From Paenibacillus periandrae (lineage in GTDB: Bacteria; Bacillota; Bacilli; Paenibacillales; NBRC-103111), in assembly GCF_022458865.1 (NCBI RefSeq), contig NZ_JAJNMU010000016.1, positions 62,001-126,000 of the forward strand: a stretch of 64,000 bases of DNA, in the 5' to 3' direction. This document shows positions 15,025-23,559 of this stretch, one piece after another. Numbering within the stretch: position 1 is the first letter of the stretch; each line of letters starts with the position of its first letter. A model generated the notes under the pieces. It was not told the origin of the DNA. It was given only the letters and a program-made list of their open reading frames with translations, and did no database searches. The translations under genes were made by a program, and so were the position numbers.

Positions 15025-15834
15025 TTAAATAGTCCAATCATGCCAATCACTTTTTTGTTTTTCTATTGAAGTTAACCAGTTTTGGGTTGTCGACAGGAGC
15101 TGGGAATAGGATTGATTCGATGAATACGTATGATCTGCTTGAAAAATCACTTCTTTATCGCATTGTCCCTGAGATCTCATCCAGAACAGCTTTTGGTACA
15201 AGAAGCAATAATCAACCGGAATGACATCATCATTGGTACCATGCACCAGCAATACGTCCCCATTGAATTTCCTGGATTGTTCAAAAGGCTGATGTTTCGA
15301 CAGCGATTCAAAAAATTGCGGCTCGAACGAATATCCCAAATAATCAGCTGCTCCGAATTGCACCGCATCCTCATATACCTTTTTACCTGTAATTTTAATA
15401 ATATCATTAAAAGGATAGGCGACTGCAGACCATAGTACAAGTGACTTGATTCTCTTGTCTCTCGCTGCGGTTAAGACCGAAATTGCACCGCCCAAGCTAT
15501 GTCCAAGCAGAATGACACGTGTCGGATCAACGCACCCGATTTGCAGTGCATAATCTATTACATGTCGGGTTTGTGCAATCATAGCGTCCACATCACTTGA
15601 ACCGTAATTGCCTGTGCTCTCGCCGCATCCTGCATAATCAAAGCGAAGTACCATAAATCCTTGTTTACTGAATTCTCTGGCGGCCTTTAGAAATAATCGA
15701 TCCACACCAATCCGATTGCCTACGAAACCGTGTGCGATGATGATTATCGGGTTTTTATCTCCTGTTGATGGAGGATAGTGCAGCGTAGCTGCTAATTCCG
15801 CTTGGTCACTGCTTATTGTAATATGATGCTCCAT
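15025..15834 (-). CDS. Alpha/beta hydrolase
   Basis: A 269-residue serine hydrolase. The oxyanion region is IIIAHGFVGNR, the nucleophile elbow is LLGHSLGG near residue 112, an Asp lies in HGTNDDVIPV and the catalytic His near the end in ADHTYSS. The pattern matches the dienelactone hydrolase / serine aminopeptidase S33-like esterases. No signal peptide is present, so it acts in the cytosol. It is the first of three genes on the minus strand (57 bases to yezD). The ribosome binding site is AAAGGGAGAG. The substrate is unknown; release of a sulfur compound from an ester would fit the location but is only a guess. Confidence 0.8.
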   Translation of the reverse strand: MEHHITISSDQAELAATLHYPPSTGDKNPIIIIAHGFVGNRIGVDRLFLKAAREFSKQGFMVLRFDYAGCGESTGNYGSSDVDAMIAQTRHVIDYALQIGCVDPTRVILLGHSLGGAISVLTAARDKRIKSLVLWSAVAYPFNDIIKITGKKVYEDAVQFGAADYLGYSFEPQFFESLSKHQPFEQSRKFNGDVLLVHGTNDDVIPVDYCFLYQKLFWMRSQGQCDKEVIFQADHTYSSNQSYSQLLSTTQNWLTSIEKQKSDWHDWTI

Positions 15835-15949
15835 GGCTGCTCTCCCTTTCTGTGTTAAGCCCTAGATGTTTGGTAAACAAAGCTTGTGCTGGTTTCCTAC
15901 TAGTATTCCACGTACATCTCATTTACCAAACGTCCAAGCCCGATTTATT

Positions 15950-17011
15950 TTAGATATGAACCGGCAACGGATCGGTTTTGAGTGCATTTTCTACCGTCAG
16001 ATGCTCCTGCTCATGAAATAAATAAACGCGATGTATCAGCACTTGCACAGAATCGGAAGGTTTTAATGTTTCCAGCTCCAGGGAGCGATAAGCAAACAGA
16101 ATTTGACCGTTAACCTCTACTTCAACCTGCCAATTCGTGCCGCGAAAATAAATATTGTTGACAATACCGGTTTCTGCCGCGGAAGGAATCGAGATCTCAT
16201 TTGGAAAACCAATTTCCACAAATTCCGGTCGAATCGTAGCTTTTGCCTCACTGACTGCCACGTTATGAAAGCCTTTAAATCGATGAATATCACTCACCTG
16301 GTTCGATTCACCGATGAAACCTGCGACAAATGGAGTTTGCGGGTGCTGATAAATTTCTATCGGAGACCCCTTTTGTTCCAATCTGCCTTGGTTAATAATC
16401 ATAATCTGATCGGCAACCTCAACAGCTTCTTCCTGGTCATGTGTAACAAAAATCGTCGTTATACCCAACCGATTGATCATACTTTTCAACCATGTCCGTA
16501 ATTCCTTACGAACCTTGGCATCAATGGCGGCAAACGGCTCATCCAGCAGCAGCAGTTGCGGCTCAGGCGCAATGGCTCTGGCAAATGCTACTCGTTGACG
16601 CTGACCTCCAGATAGTTGATGAGGCAGTCGTTTTTCAAGACCCTTCAAGCCTGTAAGCTCAACCAACTCCGTGACGCGCTCCTTGATCTGCTGCTTGCTG
16701 CGTTTTTGTACCGTTAAACCAAATGCAATATTATCATATACACTCATATGCCGGAACAAAGCATAGTTTTGAAATACAAGGCCGATGCCGCGCTGCTGCG
16801 GAGGAATATCGTTGACTTTTTTGCCATGAAACAAGATTTCTCCCGAATCCGGATCTTCGAGTCCAGCTAGCATACGGAGAACCGTTGTTTTGCCACCGCC
16901 ACTGGGTCCCAGCAAACCAATCAGCTTGCCTTTTTCGATTTCAAAACTGACATCCTTGGTGGCCTGAAAGCTGCCAAAGCTTTTCATCAAGTGTTTGGCT
17001 ACAATATGCAT
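15950..17011 (-). CDS. cysA: Sulfate/thiosulfate ABC transporter ATP-binding protein
   Basis: A 353-residue importer ATPase. Walker A is GPSGGGKTT, the signature LSGGQRQRVAFARA, Walker B LLLDEPFAAID, and the switch His is in VTHDQEEA. A C-terminal TOBE-type domain begins after residue 240, as in CysA. The gene starts 6 bases after the cysW stop and shares the operon sbp-cysT-cysW-cysA on the minus strand. It energises uptake of sulfate or thiosulfate through CysT/CysW. A 10-base inverted repeat (GTTTGGTAAA and TTTACCAAAC, about 45 bases apart) lies downstream but has no T run. Confidence 0.9.
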   Translation of the reverse strand: MHIVAKHLMKSFGSFQATKDVSFEIEKGKLIGLLGPSGGGKTTVLRMLAGLEDPDSGEILFHGKKVNDIPPQQRGIGLVFQNYALFRHMSVYDNIAFGLTVQKRSKQQIKERVTELVELTGLKGLEKRLPHQLSGGQRQRVAFARAIAPEPQLLLLDEPFAAIDAKVRKELRTWLKSMINRLGITTIFVTHDQEEAVEVADQIMIINQGRLEQKGSPIEIYQHPQTPFVAGFIGESNQVSDIHRFKGFHNVAVSEAKATIRPEFVEIGFPNEISIPSAAETGIVNNIYFRGTNWQVEVEVNGQILFAYRSLELETLKPSDSVQVLIHRVYLFHEQEHLTVENALKTDPLPVHI

Positions 17012-17017
17012 GCTTCC

Positions 17018-17902
17018 CTACTCCCCTTCTATCTGCTTAGTTCCATTAAATTTCCATTCGATGACGCTTTTAACTGCAAGCGTCACTACCGCCAGCATCA
17101 GCAGCAAAGAGGCCATCGCAAAAGAGCCTGCAGAATTGTATTCGTTGTAGAGAATCTGGATATGCAGCGGCATCGTATTCGTAGCCCCACGAATATGACC
17201 GGATACGACAGAAACCGCTCCGAATTCACCCATCGCCCTCGCATTACACAAAATAATTCCGTACAGCAGTCCCCATTTGATGTTGGGCAATGTCACCTTC
17301 CAAAAAATGCGCCAGCCCTTGGCGCCGAGCGTTACCGCCGCTTCTTCCTCTTGAACTCCCTGAGCCTGCATGATCGGGAGCAGCTCACGGGCGATAAAAG
17401 GAAAAGTCACAAACACAGTAGCAAGAACTATTCCCGGTAGCGCAAATAGAATTTTAATGTCATGATCATCGAGCCACGGACCAAACCAGCCCTTCGCGCC
17501 AAATAATAGTACAAAGATAAGACCCGAAATGACTGGAGATACGGCAAACGGCAGATCAATCAAAGTAATAAGCAGGTTTTTACCTTTAAAATTAAATTTA
17601 GTGATTGCCCATGCTGCGGACAAGCCAAACAGTAAATTTAGAGGCACCGCAACTGCAGCAGTCATTAAAGTCAAACGAATTGCTGATGCCGCATCCGGTT
17701 CCGTCAATGCCTTGAAATATACTTCAGCACCTTTACGAAACGCTTCAACGAACACTGAAATTAACGGCAATACGAGTAAAAATCCCAAAAACAGCAAAGC
17801 GATACTAATTAAAACCCATTTTACGACCGCCGGTTCAGTAATATGTCTGGGTCTGTCCAGAGTAACCGAACCTGCTTTTGCGGTTGCCACATATCCGGCC
17901 AT
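17018..17902 (-). CDS. cysW: Sulfate ABC transporter permease
   Basis: A 294-residue integral membrane protein with about six transmembrane helices, starting with a hydrophobic segment at residues 28-52. The ATPase-contact loop EEEAAVTLGAKGWRIFWKVT and the following MGEFGAVSVVSGHIRG are characteristic of CysW. It forms the channel with CysT. It lies 17 bases after cysT in the operon and is tightly followed by cysA. The start at 17902 has GGAGGAAACACC upstream. Confidence 0.9.
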   Translation of the reverse strand: MAGYVATAKAGSVTLDRPRHITEPAVVKWVLISIALLFLGFLLVLPLISVFVEAFRKGAEVYFKALTEPDAASAIRLTLMTAAVAVPLNLLFGLSAAWAITKFNFKGKNLLITLIDLPFAVSPVISGLIFVLLFGAKGWFGPWLDDHDIKILFALPGIVLATVFVTFPFIARELLPIMQAQGVQEEEAAVTLGAKGWRIFWKVTLPNIKWGLLYGIILCNARAMGEFGAVSVVSGHIRGATNTMPLHIQILYNEYNSAGSFAMASLLLMLAVVTLAVKSVIEWKFNGTKQIEGE

Positions 17903-17919
17903 GGTGTTTCCTCCTGCTT

Positions 17920-18753
17920 CTAAGTTACATTAAAGCGGTTAGCCCGCCATTGGATGAAGTTAATGACCAGCAACAAAAAGAACGATATCACCAGCATGAC
18001 TAGTGCAATGGCTGTAGCACCTGCATAATCATATTGCTCAAGCTTGGTCATGATCAGAAGCGGAGCAATTTCTGTCTTCATCGGCATGTTGCCCGAGATA
18101 AATACGACAGAGCCATATTCACCGACAGCACGGGCAAAGGCTAATGTAAATCCGGTTAGCGCGGCTGGCAGCAGCTCTGGAAAGATGACCTTAATAAAGG
18201 TTTTCCATCGATGAGCGCCTAGGCTAACCGCAGCTTCCTCGGTTTCTTTTTGCAATTCTTCAATTACTGGCTGCAAGGTTCGAACCACAAACGGGATACC
18301 GATAAATGTCAAAGCGATCATAATACCAATCGGCGTATAAGCCACCTTGAATCCAAGCGGTTCCAGAATGCTACCGATCCAGCCGTTCTTCGAATAAATC
18401 GTCGTCAGCGCTATCCCGGCTACTGCTGTTGGCAGTGCAAACGGCAGGTCCACCAATGCATCGACAAAGCGTTTACCTGGAAACGAGTATCTGACCAGCA
18501 CCCAGGCAACGATAAATCCAAAAATCGTATTGATAACCGCAGCCCCAAATGCAGTCCCAAAGCTGATTTTGTAGGAAGCGACCACTCTGGCATCACTAAT
18601 GGTTTGCCAAAACTGCATCCAGGTGAGACCCGAGGTTTTGATAAAAATCGCTGACAAAGGGAATAAAACAATCAGACTTAAATAGAGTACGGTAAATCCC
18701 ATTGATAGCCCGAATCCGGGCAGTACACTTCGTTCTTTCCATTTACTTGCCAT
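17920..18753 (-). CDS. cysT: Sulfate ABC transporter permease
   Basis: A 277-residue membrane protein with six predicted helices. It carries the EAA-type loop ETEEAAVSLGAHRWKTFIKV and the CysT hallmark AVGEYGSVVFISGNMP. It pairs with CysW. The start ATG at 18753 follows AGAGGAGAGG. An array of four hairpin repeats and a separate stem-loop lie between it and sbp upstream. Translation or stability of the permease/ATPase part of the message may thus be set separately from the binding protein, which is normally needed in excess. Confidence 0.9.
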   Translation of the reverse strand: MASKWKERSVLPGFGLSMGFTVLYLSLIVLFPLSAIFIKTSGLTWMQFWQTISDARVVASYKISFGTAFGAAVINTIFGFIVAWVLVRYSFPGKRFVDALVDLPFALPTAVAGIALTTIYSKNGWIGSILEPLGFKVAYTPIGIMIALTFIGIPFVVRTLQPVIEELQKETEEAAVSLGAHRWKTFIKVIFPELLPAALTGFTLAFARAVGEYGSVVFISGNMPMKTEIAPLLIMTKLEQYDYAGATAIALVMLVISFFLLLVINFIQWRANRFNVT

Positions 18754-18775
18754 GGATTCCTCTCCTCTGACTTAA

Positions 18776-18930
18776 GAGTTTTGCTTTAGCAAAACTTTCT
18801 TCGTAAGCATCAACTTAGTTTTCCTTGGAAAACTCCACATCGTAAGCGTCAACTTCGTTTTGCTATAGCAAAACTTTCTTCGTAAGCATTAACTTGGTTT
18901 TCCTTGGAAAACTTCACATCGTAAGCATCC
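18776..18930 (-). repeat. Tandem hairpin repeat array upstream of cysT (family A)
   Basis: Four hairpins with alternating sequence: AGTTTTGC/GCAAAACT (18777-18796), AGTTTTCC/GGAAAACT (18817-18834), GTTTTGC/GCAAAAC (18857-18874) and GTTTTCC/GGAAAAC (18897-18912). They are separated by forms of GATGCTTACGAAG or GATGTGG on the coding strand. The G-C to C-G change at the inner stem pair is compensated in each case. The array ends about 8 bases before the cysT Shine-Dalgarno sequence. Confidence 0.9.
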
Positions 18931-18968
18931 CACATATACGGTACCTCTGCAGATTACCGCACATGTGG
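18929..18968 (-). terminator. Intercistronic stem-loop after sbp
   Basis: CCACATGTGCGGTA pairs with TACCGTATATGTGG. There is no T run, so it is more likely a 3' stabiliser or partial terminator that raises binding-protein message above that of the permeases. Confidence 0.5.
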
Positions 18969-18991
18969 AATGAATGATTGTCGTTTATGAC

Positions 18992-20086
18992 TTATGGTTT
19001 GTAGATTTGGTCAAATGTGCCTTTATCTGCGAAGTGCGTTGCCTGGGTCTTGGTCCAGCCGCCAAATGGCTCATCATCGATTGTGAACAGCTTTACCTTC
19101 GTAAACTGATTCTCATATTTCTTGGCTACGGACTCCAAGCGAGGGCGGTAGTAGTTTTTAGCTGCAATATTTTGACCTTCTTCTGTGTACAGGTATTCCA
19201 GATACGCTTGGGACACTTCACGAGTACCTCTTTTGTCGACAACTTTATCTACAACCGCTACTGGCGGCTCTGCCAATACACTCAGCGATGGTGTAATAAT
19301 TTCATATTTGTCTTTACCAAATTCATTGATAGAAAGGTAAGCTTCGTTCTCCCATGCCAGCAACACATCACCAATGCCGCGTTGTACAAACGTATTTGTG
19401 GCATCACGAGCACCTGAATCCAACACTGGCACATTCTTGAAAAGAGCTTGAACAAATTCCTTCGTTTTGGCTTCATCTTTATTAAACTTTTGGTATGCAT
19501 AGCCCCAGGCTGCTATATAGTTCCAGCGTGCGCCCCCGGACGTTTTGGGGTTAGGAGTAATGACTTCAACACCTGGCTTGATGAGATCGTCCCAATCCTT
19601 GATCCCTTTCGGATTTCCCTTTTTCACGAGGAATACAATGGTTGAGGTATATGGTGTGCTGTTTTGCTGCAGCTTTTTTTGCCAATCCTTTTGAATCAAG
19701 CCCGCTCCTTGAATTTCATCAATATCATAAGCGAGCGCCAATGTCACAACATCAGCTGCCAATCCATCGATAACCGAACGTCCTTGCTTGCCTGAGCCAC
19801 CGTGTGAAGCTTTTACTGTTACTTTTTGGCCTGTTTTCTTTTCCCAGTAAGCGGAAAATGCTTTATTATATTCTGTGTAAAGCTCACGTGTAGGATCGTA
19901 GGATACATTTAAAATTTCAACGGGTGGTTTCGGTGTTGGCGCCGGTGTCACTGCAGCCGCTTTGTTGTCACCTGCTGGCGCTGGAGCTGCCGGCGTGGTT
20001 GGAGCTGCTGCTCCGCAAGCAGTCAGTCCTAATAAAGACAGCGAAATGGCACTGATTAACGTAAGCTTACCCCAATGTTTGTTCAT
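18992..20086 (-). CDS. sbp: Sulfate/thiosulfate-binding protein
   Basis: A 364-residue secreted lipoprotein. The lipobox is LLGLTAC at residues 18-24, followed by an Ala/Pro linker. The mature domain has the sulfate-binding protein motifs KASHGGSGKQGRSVIDGLAA (about residues 92-111), then the NPKTSGGARWNYIAAWGYA segment and the late ARDATN motif, which contribute the ligand contacts in this family. It delivers sulfate or thiosulfate to CysT/CysW/CysA. It is first in the operon, with a near-consensus sigma-A promoter about 190 bases upstream. Confidence 0.9.
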   Translation of the reverse strand: MNKHWGKLTLISAISLSLLGLTACGAAAPTTPAAPAPAGDNKAAAVTPAPTPKPPVEILNVSYDPTRELYTEYNKAFSAYWEKKTGQKVTVKASHGGSGKQGRSVIDGLAADVVTLALAYDIDEIQGAGLIQKDWQKKLQQNSTPYTSTIVFLVKKGNPKGIKDWDDLIKPGVEVITPNPKTSGGARWNYIAAWGYAYQKFNKDEAKTKEFVQALFKNVPVLDSGARDATNTFVQRGIGDVLLAWENEAYLSINEFGKDKYEIITPSLSVLAEPPVAVVDKVVDKRGTREVSQAYLEYLYTEEGQNIAAKNYYRPRLESVAKKYENQFTKVKLFTIDDEPFGGWTKTQATHFADKGTFDQIYKP

Positions 20087-20273
20087 AAATTAATCTCTCC
20101 CCTTAAGTATCAATATATCTTATAAATAAGCTAGACAGGATAGTAAAACCAGCCGCTATGTAGAATGTCTATTATGATATGCGCCGGTTTGCTTCGAAAT
20201 TATTACTATATAGCTCCGGTTGTCCGGTAGACGATACATAATTCCGATGTGTTTACTATGTTTTATATTCAGT

Positions 20274-20302
20274 ATATTAGCATCGTCAGACATTGGTGTC
20301 AA
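20274..20302 (-). promoter_or_regulatory. Sigma-A promoter of the sbp-cysTWA operon
   Basis: On the minus strand TTGACA (20302-20297) and TAATAT (20279-20274) have a 17-base spacer, close to the ideal. The following leader of about 180 bases shows no S-box riboswitch. A nearly consensus promoter implies control by a repressor such as a CymR homologue, but I could not identify its site with certainty. Confidence 0.7.
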
Positions 20303-20351
20303 TGCGTTTTTGGAAATTTTTTTAAGATCGCAGCACCACTTTTGCACAAAT

Positions 20352-20396
20352 AAAAACCGCTTCTCTGCTGTATATGCACGGCGCGAGAAACGGTTT
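20352..20396 (-). terminator. Terminator of the CobW-family gene
   Basis: On the minus strand AACCGTTTCTC and GAGAAGCGGTT form a stem (one mismatch) followed by TTTTATTT. It lies about 45 bases after the stop codon. With the sbp promoter it accounts for the 20087-20441 interval; nothing else is visible there. Confidence 0.7.
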
Positions 20397-20441
20397 CTTA
20401 TGGATAATCGATATCGATTCAATATGATGACTCAAGATCTC

Positions 20442-21524
20442 TCAATTCTCACTGGATACGGCATTTTCCAAATTGGCTAAATCAGCTACCAGCTTGGTTT
20501 TCGAAAAATGCTCTCCAATGAATACAGCTACGCTTGGAACCTCTTCCTTCGGCGTAATTTTGATGAAATCCATCTCCCGATATGCATATTGAAACAAAAA
20601 CGGGCTTGATGTATCGGAGAAACGCAAAATGCCTTTGGCCCGATAAATCTCAGCCGGCAGCTTGCTTACCAGGTTTTCGAATTGTTCACTATCAATTGGA
20701 CGTTGAAAATAATGCGTATATACCATTACATGATCGTGAGAATGATGATGCGAGTACCCCTCATATTCATGAGCCTGGTCGTTACTATGTGAATGTGCAG
20801 CATGACCGCAGCTCTCATCGTGTTGATTATCGTCATGGGAGGGATTGCTGCAAGAAGTATGATGATCATGCTCGATAGGTGCTCCTGAAGTCGGGGCTGC
20901 CATCTTCTCGTCAGTGCCATCCAAACGATCAAACATCCCCAAATCAACCTGACAGCGGATCGTTGCCGTCATGGGAGCTGTCGGATTCCATTCACGAATA
21001 GCCTGCTCCAGCGTGAGAAGGTCGGTCGTGCTGATTAAATCCGTTTTATTCAAAATAAGCTCGGAAGCGCAGCGAATCTGATCCTGCATCAGCTTATAGG
21101 TTTTGCCATGCCCTTTACTGTGCCGCTCAAGAAGCTGCGCTGCATCAACTACCGTAATGAGCGATTTCAGCTCCATCTCAGTCAACAACGAGGCATCCGT
21201 AACTCCATCCAGGATTTCAATAGGATTAGCCGCGCCAGTACATTCAACGAAAATAACATCGGGAGTATGGTCCCTGATCAACTCTCTCAGCTCCATACCG
21301 AGATCTCCGCGTATCGTGCAGCAAATACAGCCACTCAGCATTTCTGTCATTGGCACCTCGTCATCCACGAGCATACCGTCCAAATTCACATCACCAAGCT
21401 CATTCATCAACACAGCCGGCTTCTTCCCGCTCAGCCTGTAATAGTCCAAAGCTTGCGTTAATAACGTTGTTTTCCCGCTTCCTAAAAAACCGGAAAGTAT
21501 ATGTACAGGTACTGTTTTTATCAT
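20442..21524 (-). CDS. CobW/YciC-family metallochaperone GTPase
   Basis: A 360-residue G3E-family GTPase. The P-loop is ILSGFLGSGKTTLL, the metal-binding motif is GCICCTI near residue 66, and the ECTGAANP and NKTDL motifs complete the GTPase. A His-rich linker lies around residues 215-270 (HSHSNDQAHEYEGYSHHHSH), followed by the CobW C-terminal domain. Such proteins deliver zinc or cobalt to client enzymes when metal is scarce; B. subtilis YciC (ZagA) is the best known and is Zur-controlled. A Zur-box-like palindrome stands at its promoter. A hairpin array lies between that promoter and the start codon. Confidence 0.85.
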   Translation of the reverse strand: MIKTVPVHILSGFLGSGKTTLLTQALDYYRLSGKKPAVLMNELGDVNLDGMLVDDEVPMTEMLSGCICCTIRGDLGMELRELIRDHTPDVIFVECTGAANPIEILDGVTDASLLTEMELKSLITVVDAAQLLERHSKGHGKTYKLMQDQIRCASELILNKTDLISTTDLLTLEQAIREWNPTAPMTATIRCQVDLGMFDRLDGTDEKMAAPTSGAPIEHDHHTSCSNPSHDDNQHDESCGHAAHSHSNDQAHEYEGYSHHHSHDHVMVYTHYFQRPIDSEQFENLVSKLPAEIYRAKGILRFSDTSSPFLFQYAYREMDFIKITPKEEVPSVAVFIGEHFSKTKLVADLANLENAVSSEN

Positions 21525-21538
21525 GATTAGTCTCCTTA

Positions 21539-21629
21539 AAGTTTTCGTAGAAAACTTACTTCGTATGCATCTACTTTATTTTCGTAGAAAACTTACTTCG
21601 TAAGCATCCACTTTGTTTTCGTAGAAAAT
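21539..21629 (-). repeat. Tandem hairpin repeat array upstream of the CobW-family gene (family A)
   Basis: Three hairpins of the form GTTTTCTACGAAAAC (21539-21557, 21578-21593, 21615-21629 with one decayed pair) separated by GATGCTTACGAAG or GATGCATACGAAG on the coding strand. The last hairpin ends one base before AAGGAGA, the Shine-Dalgarno sequence of the gene. Confidence 0.9.
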
Positions 21630-21675
21630 TGACTTCGTAAGCTGATGCATCTTCTTTCGCTGGCAGTATGTTAGA

Positions 21676-21721
21676 ATTGTAGCTTCCTTTTTCGAAAAAG
21701 TCAATTATTTGTAATTATTAC
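21676..21721 (-). promoter_or_regulatory. Promoter of the CobW-family gene with a Zur-box-like palindrome
   Basis: On the minus strand TTGACT (21704-21699) and TACAAT (21681-21676) have a 17-base spacer. Just upstream is GTAATTATTAC (21711-21721), which matches the core GTAAT-N-ATTAC of Bacillus Zur operators. Repression by Zur when zinc is plentiful is inferred from this match and from the gene family. Confidence 0.6.
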
Positions 21722-21843
21722 TATTATAATAAAATTAAAATTTATCTGTACTCTTTTTTTCTATTTACATTCGAGTTAAGCTGTGATATTTTAATTTCTA
21801 CGAATATAGAAATAACAATCAAAAAAAGGGTGCGATCACATTG

Positions 21844-22122
21844 ATGGAAGAACATGCAGACCTACGGCAAGCAGTTAAAGTATACAAAGCGCTTGGCGAG
21901 CCAACCCGACTCAAAATCGCTATGCTGCTTACTGATGAAAAGAATCTGTGCTGCTCCGACATTGGAAGCAAGCTGGAATCTGTCGCTGGCTCCACGCTGT
22001 CTCATCATCTGAAGCAATTAACCGAATGCGGCTTACTGGACCTTCGCAAGGACGGAACCTATATCTTCTATAGTGTGAATCGCGAAATGGCGCACAAATA
22101 TGCCCCGTATTTGCTTGAATAA
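21844..22122 (+). CDS. ArsR family transcriptional regulator
   Basis: A 92-residue winged-helix protein. The DNA-binding part runs from LGEPTRLKIAMLL through SDIGSKLESVAGSTLSHHLK to the wing (RKDGTYIFYSVN). Two adjacent Cys residues precede the recognition helix (KNLCCSDIG), near where ArsR/SmtB repressors often hold metal, but the full ELCVCDL-type site is not present, so the effector is uncertain. The ATG follows an in-frame TTG by three bases; AAGGGTG is upstream. It is followed after 72 bases by an MFS exporter, the probable target. Confidence 0.85.
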   Translation: MEEHADLRQAVKVYKALGEPTRLKIAMLLTDEKNLCCSDIGSKLESVAGSTLSHHLKQLTECGLLDLRKDGTYIFYSVNREMAHKYAPYLLE

Positions 22123-22194
22123 TTTTTTTGCTTGTTATTTCTATATATCTAGAAATATAAAATTATTGTAAACGTGAGAGGAGCCATTTGGGTC

Positions 22195-23403
22195 ATGTCG
22201 AATACATGGAAAATTTACATGCTGGCTATTGTCAGCTTTTTGGTTGGAACGTCGGAGTTTATTATTGCAGGCATTCTGGATAAAGTGGCAGCAGACAGTG
22301 GAGTATCAGTAGCTGCTGCCGGCCAGCTTATTACCGTATTTTCTCTGGCGTATGCGTTTGGCACACCTTTTCTGATGGCCGTTACTGCCCGCGTTGAGCG
22401 ACGTAAGCTGCTGCTATATTCACTGGCGGTATTCGTTATTGGCAATGGAATCGCCGTCGCCATACCCGGATTTGATTTTCTGATTGGATCACGTATTATT
22501 TTGGCGCTGAGCACGGGAGTATTTGTCGTTACCGCATTGACTGTTGCAGCCAAATTGGCACCTCCTGAGAAGCAGGGCAGCGCAATAGCCACGCTCGTTA
22601 TGGGTTTTAGCACCTCGCTGATTATCGGTGTTCCGTTAGGCAGAGTTGTCGCATCGGTCTATAATTGGAAAATGATCTTTGGGGGGATTGGGGTACTCGG
22701 TTTGCTAGCCATACTCATTATTGCTTATGTCATTCCACGAACAGATGGCGAGGCACCTGTACCTCTGCGCAAACAACTGGCATTGCTTAAAGAGCCACGA
22801 ATTGCCGTCGCGTTGTCCATTACGTTCTTCTGGATTTCGGGCTACGCCATTGCCTATACGTACATTTCTCCATTTCTGCTTACCATAACAGGAATGAGCG
22901 AGCAGGGTGTAAGCGCAGGATTGTTCGCATTTGGGATCGCAAGCCTGATCGGTTCCAAGTTTGGAGGCTTCAGTACGGATAAATGGGGGGTTCCCCGTAC
23001 CTTGATCAGTGGGATGACACTTCATACCGTGGCACTTATCCTATTATCATTAGCCGCTCATTCCCCCGCTATTGTCTTCCCTCTGCTCATGTTATGGTCG
23101 TTCGCAGCATGGTCCTCCGGTCCTACGCAGCAGTACCATTTGATCAGTCTTGCTCCGGAAGCATCAGGGATTATGCTGAGCTTAAACAGCTCGGTGCTGC
23201 AGCTCGCAATGGCAGCAGGCGCAGGAATCGGGGGCGTCATCGTGGAAAAAGCATCACTTTCGTCGATAAGCTGGATCGGAGCCGCGGGTGTTGCTGTAGC
23301 TGCCGGCACCGCTGTTGCTTCTCTTGGGCTTTCCCGTTCACACTCAAGACGGAAAGCTCTGCAGCAAAGTCTGCTTAAAGCAGAAGCTCAAAAGCTCGCG
23401 TAA
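22195..23403 (+). CDS. MFS transporter, AraJ/YdhP-like drug or sugar efflux group
   Basis: A 402-residue membrane protein with twelve predicted helices. It starts with the pattern FLVGTSEFIIAGIL, typical of the DHA1 / arabinose-efflux-like exporters, and has the loop 2-3 basic motif RVERRKLLL. The start at 22195 was preferred over a GTG 21 bases earlier because GAGAGGAGC lies between them. The preceding ArsR gene lies in the same direction. The exported compound is unknown; multi-drug or sugar export is usual for this group. Confidence 0.8.
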   Translation: MSNTWKIYMLAIVSFLVGTSEFIIAGILDKVAADSGVSVAAAGQLITVFSLAYAFGTPFLMAVTARVERRKLLLYSLAVFVIGNGIAVAIPGFDFLIGSRIILALSTGVFVVTALTVAAKLAPPEKQGSAIATLVMGFSTSLIIGVPLGRVVASVYNWKMIFGGIGVLGLLAILIIAYVIPRTDGEAPVPLRKQLALLKEPRIAVALSITFFWISGYAIAYTYISPFLLTITGMSEQGVSAGLFAFGIASLIGSKFGGFSTDKWGVPRTLISGMTLHTVALILLSLAAHSPAIVFPLLMLWSFAAWSSGPTQQYHLISLAPEASGIMLSLNSSVLQLAMAAGAGIGGVIVEKASLSSISWIGAAGVAVAAGTAVASLGLSRSHSRRKALQQSLLKAEAQKLA

Positions 23404-23559
23404 ACACTTTGCCCCTTAGAACCAGTATGCGTTAGTATAGAAGCAGGCATATCCATTCAGCTTGTCGAATAAGCTTGGTACGAACATCACAACCCGGAAT
23501 TATTCAGGCAAGCAGAATAAATGGCATAACTTCTTATATAGTCAACCAAAGGGGCAATT

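Noticed and set aside
15850..15935. Inverted repeat GTTTGGTAAA/TTTACCAAAC after cysA as a terminator
   Set aside because: The arms are about 45 bases apart and no T run follows on either strand. It may be an operator or chance.
20087..20273. S-box (SAM) riboswitch before sbp
   Set aside because: The conserved S-box segments are not found in the leader, although sulfate genes in some Firmicutes are S-box controlled.
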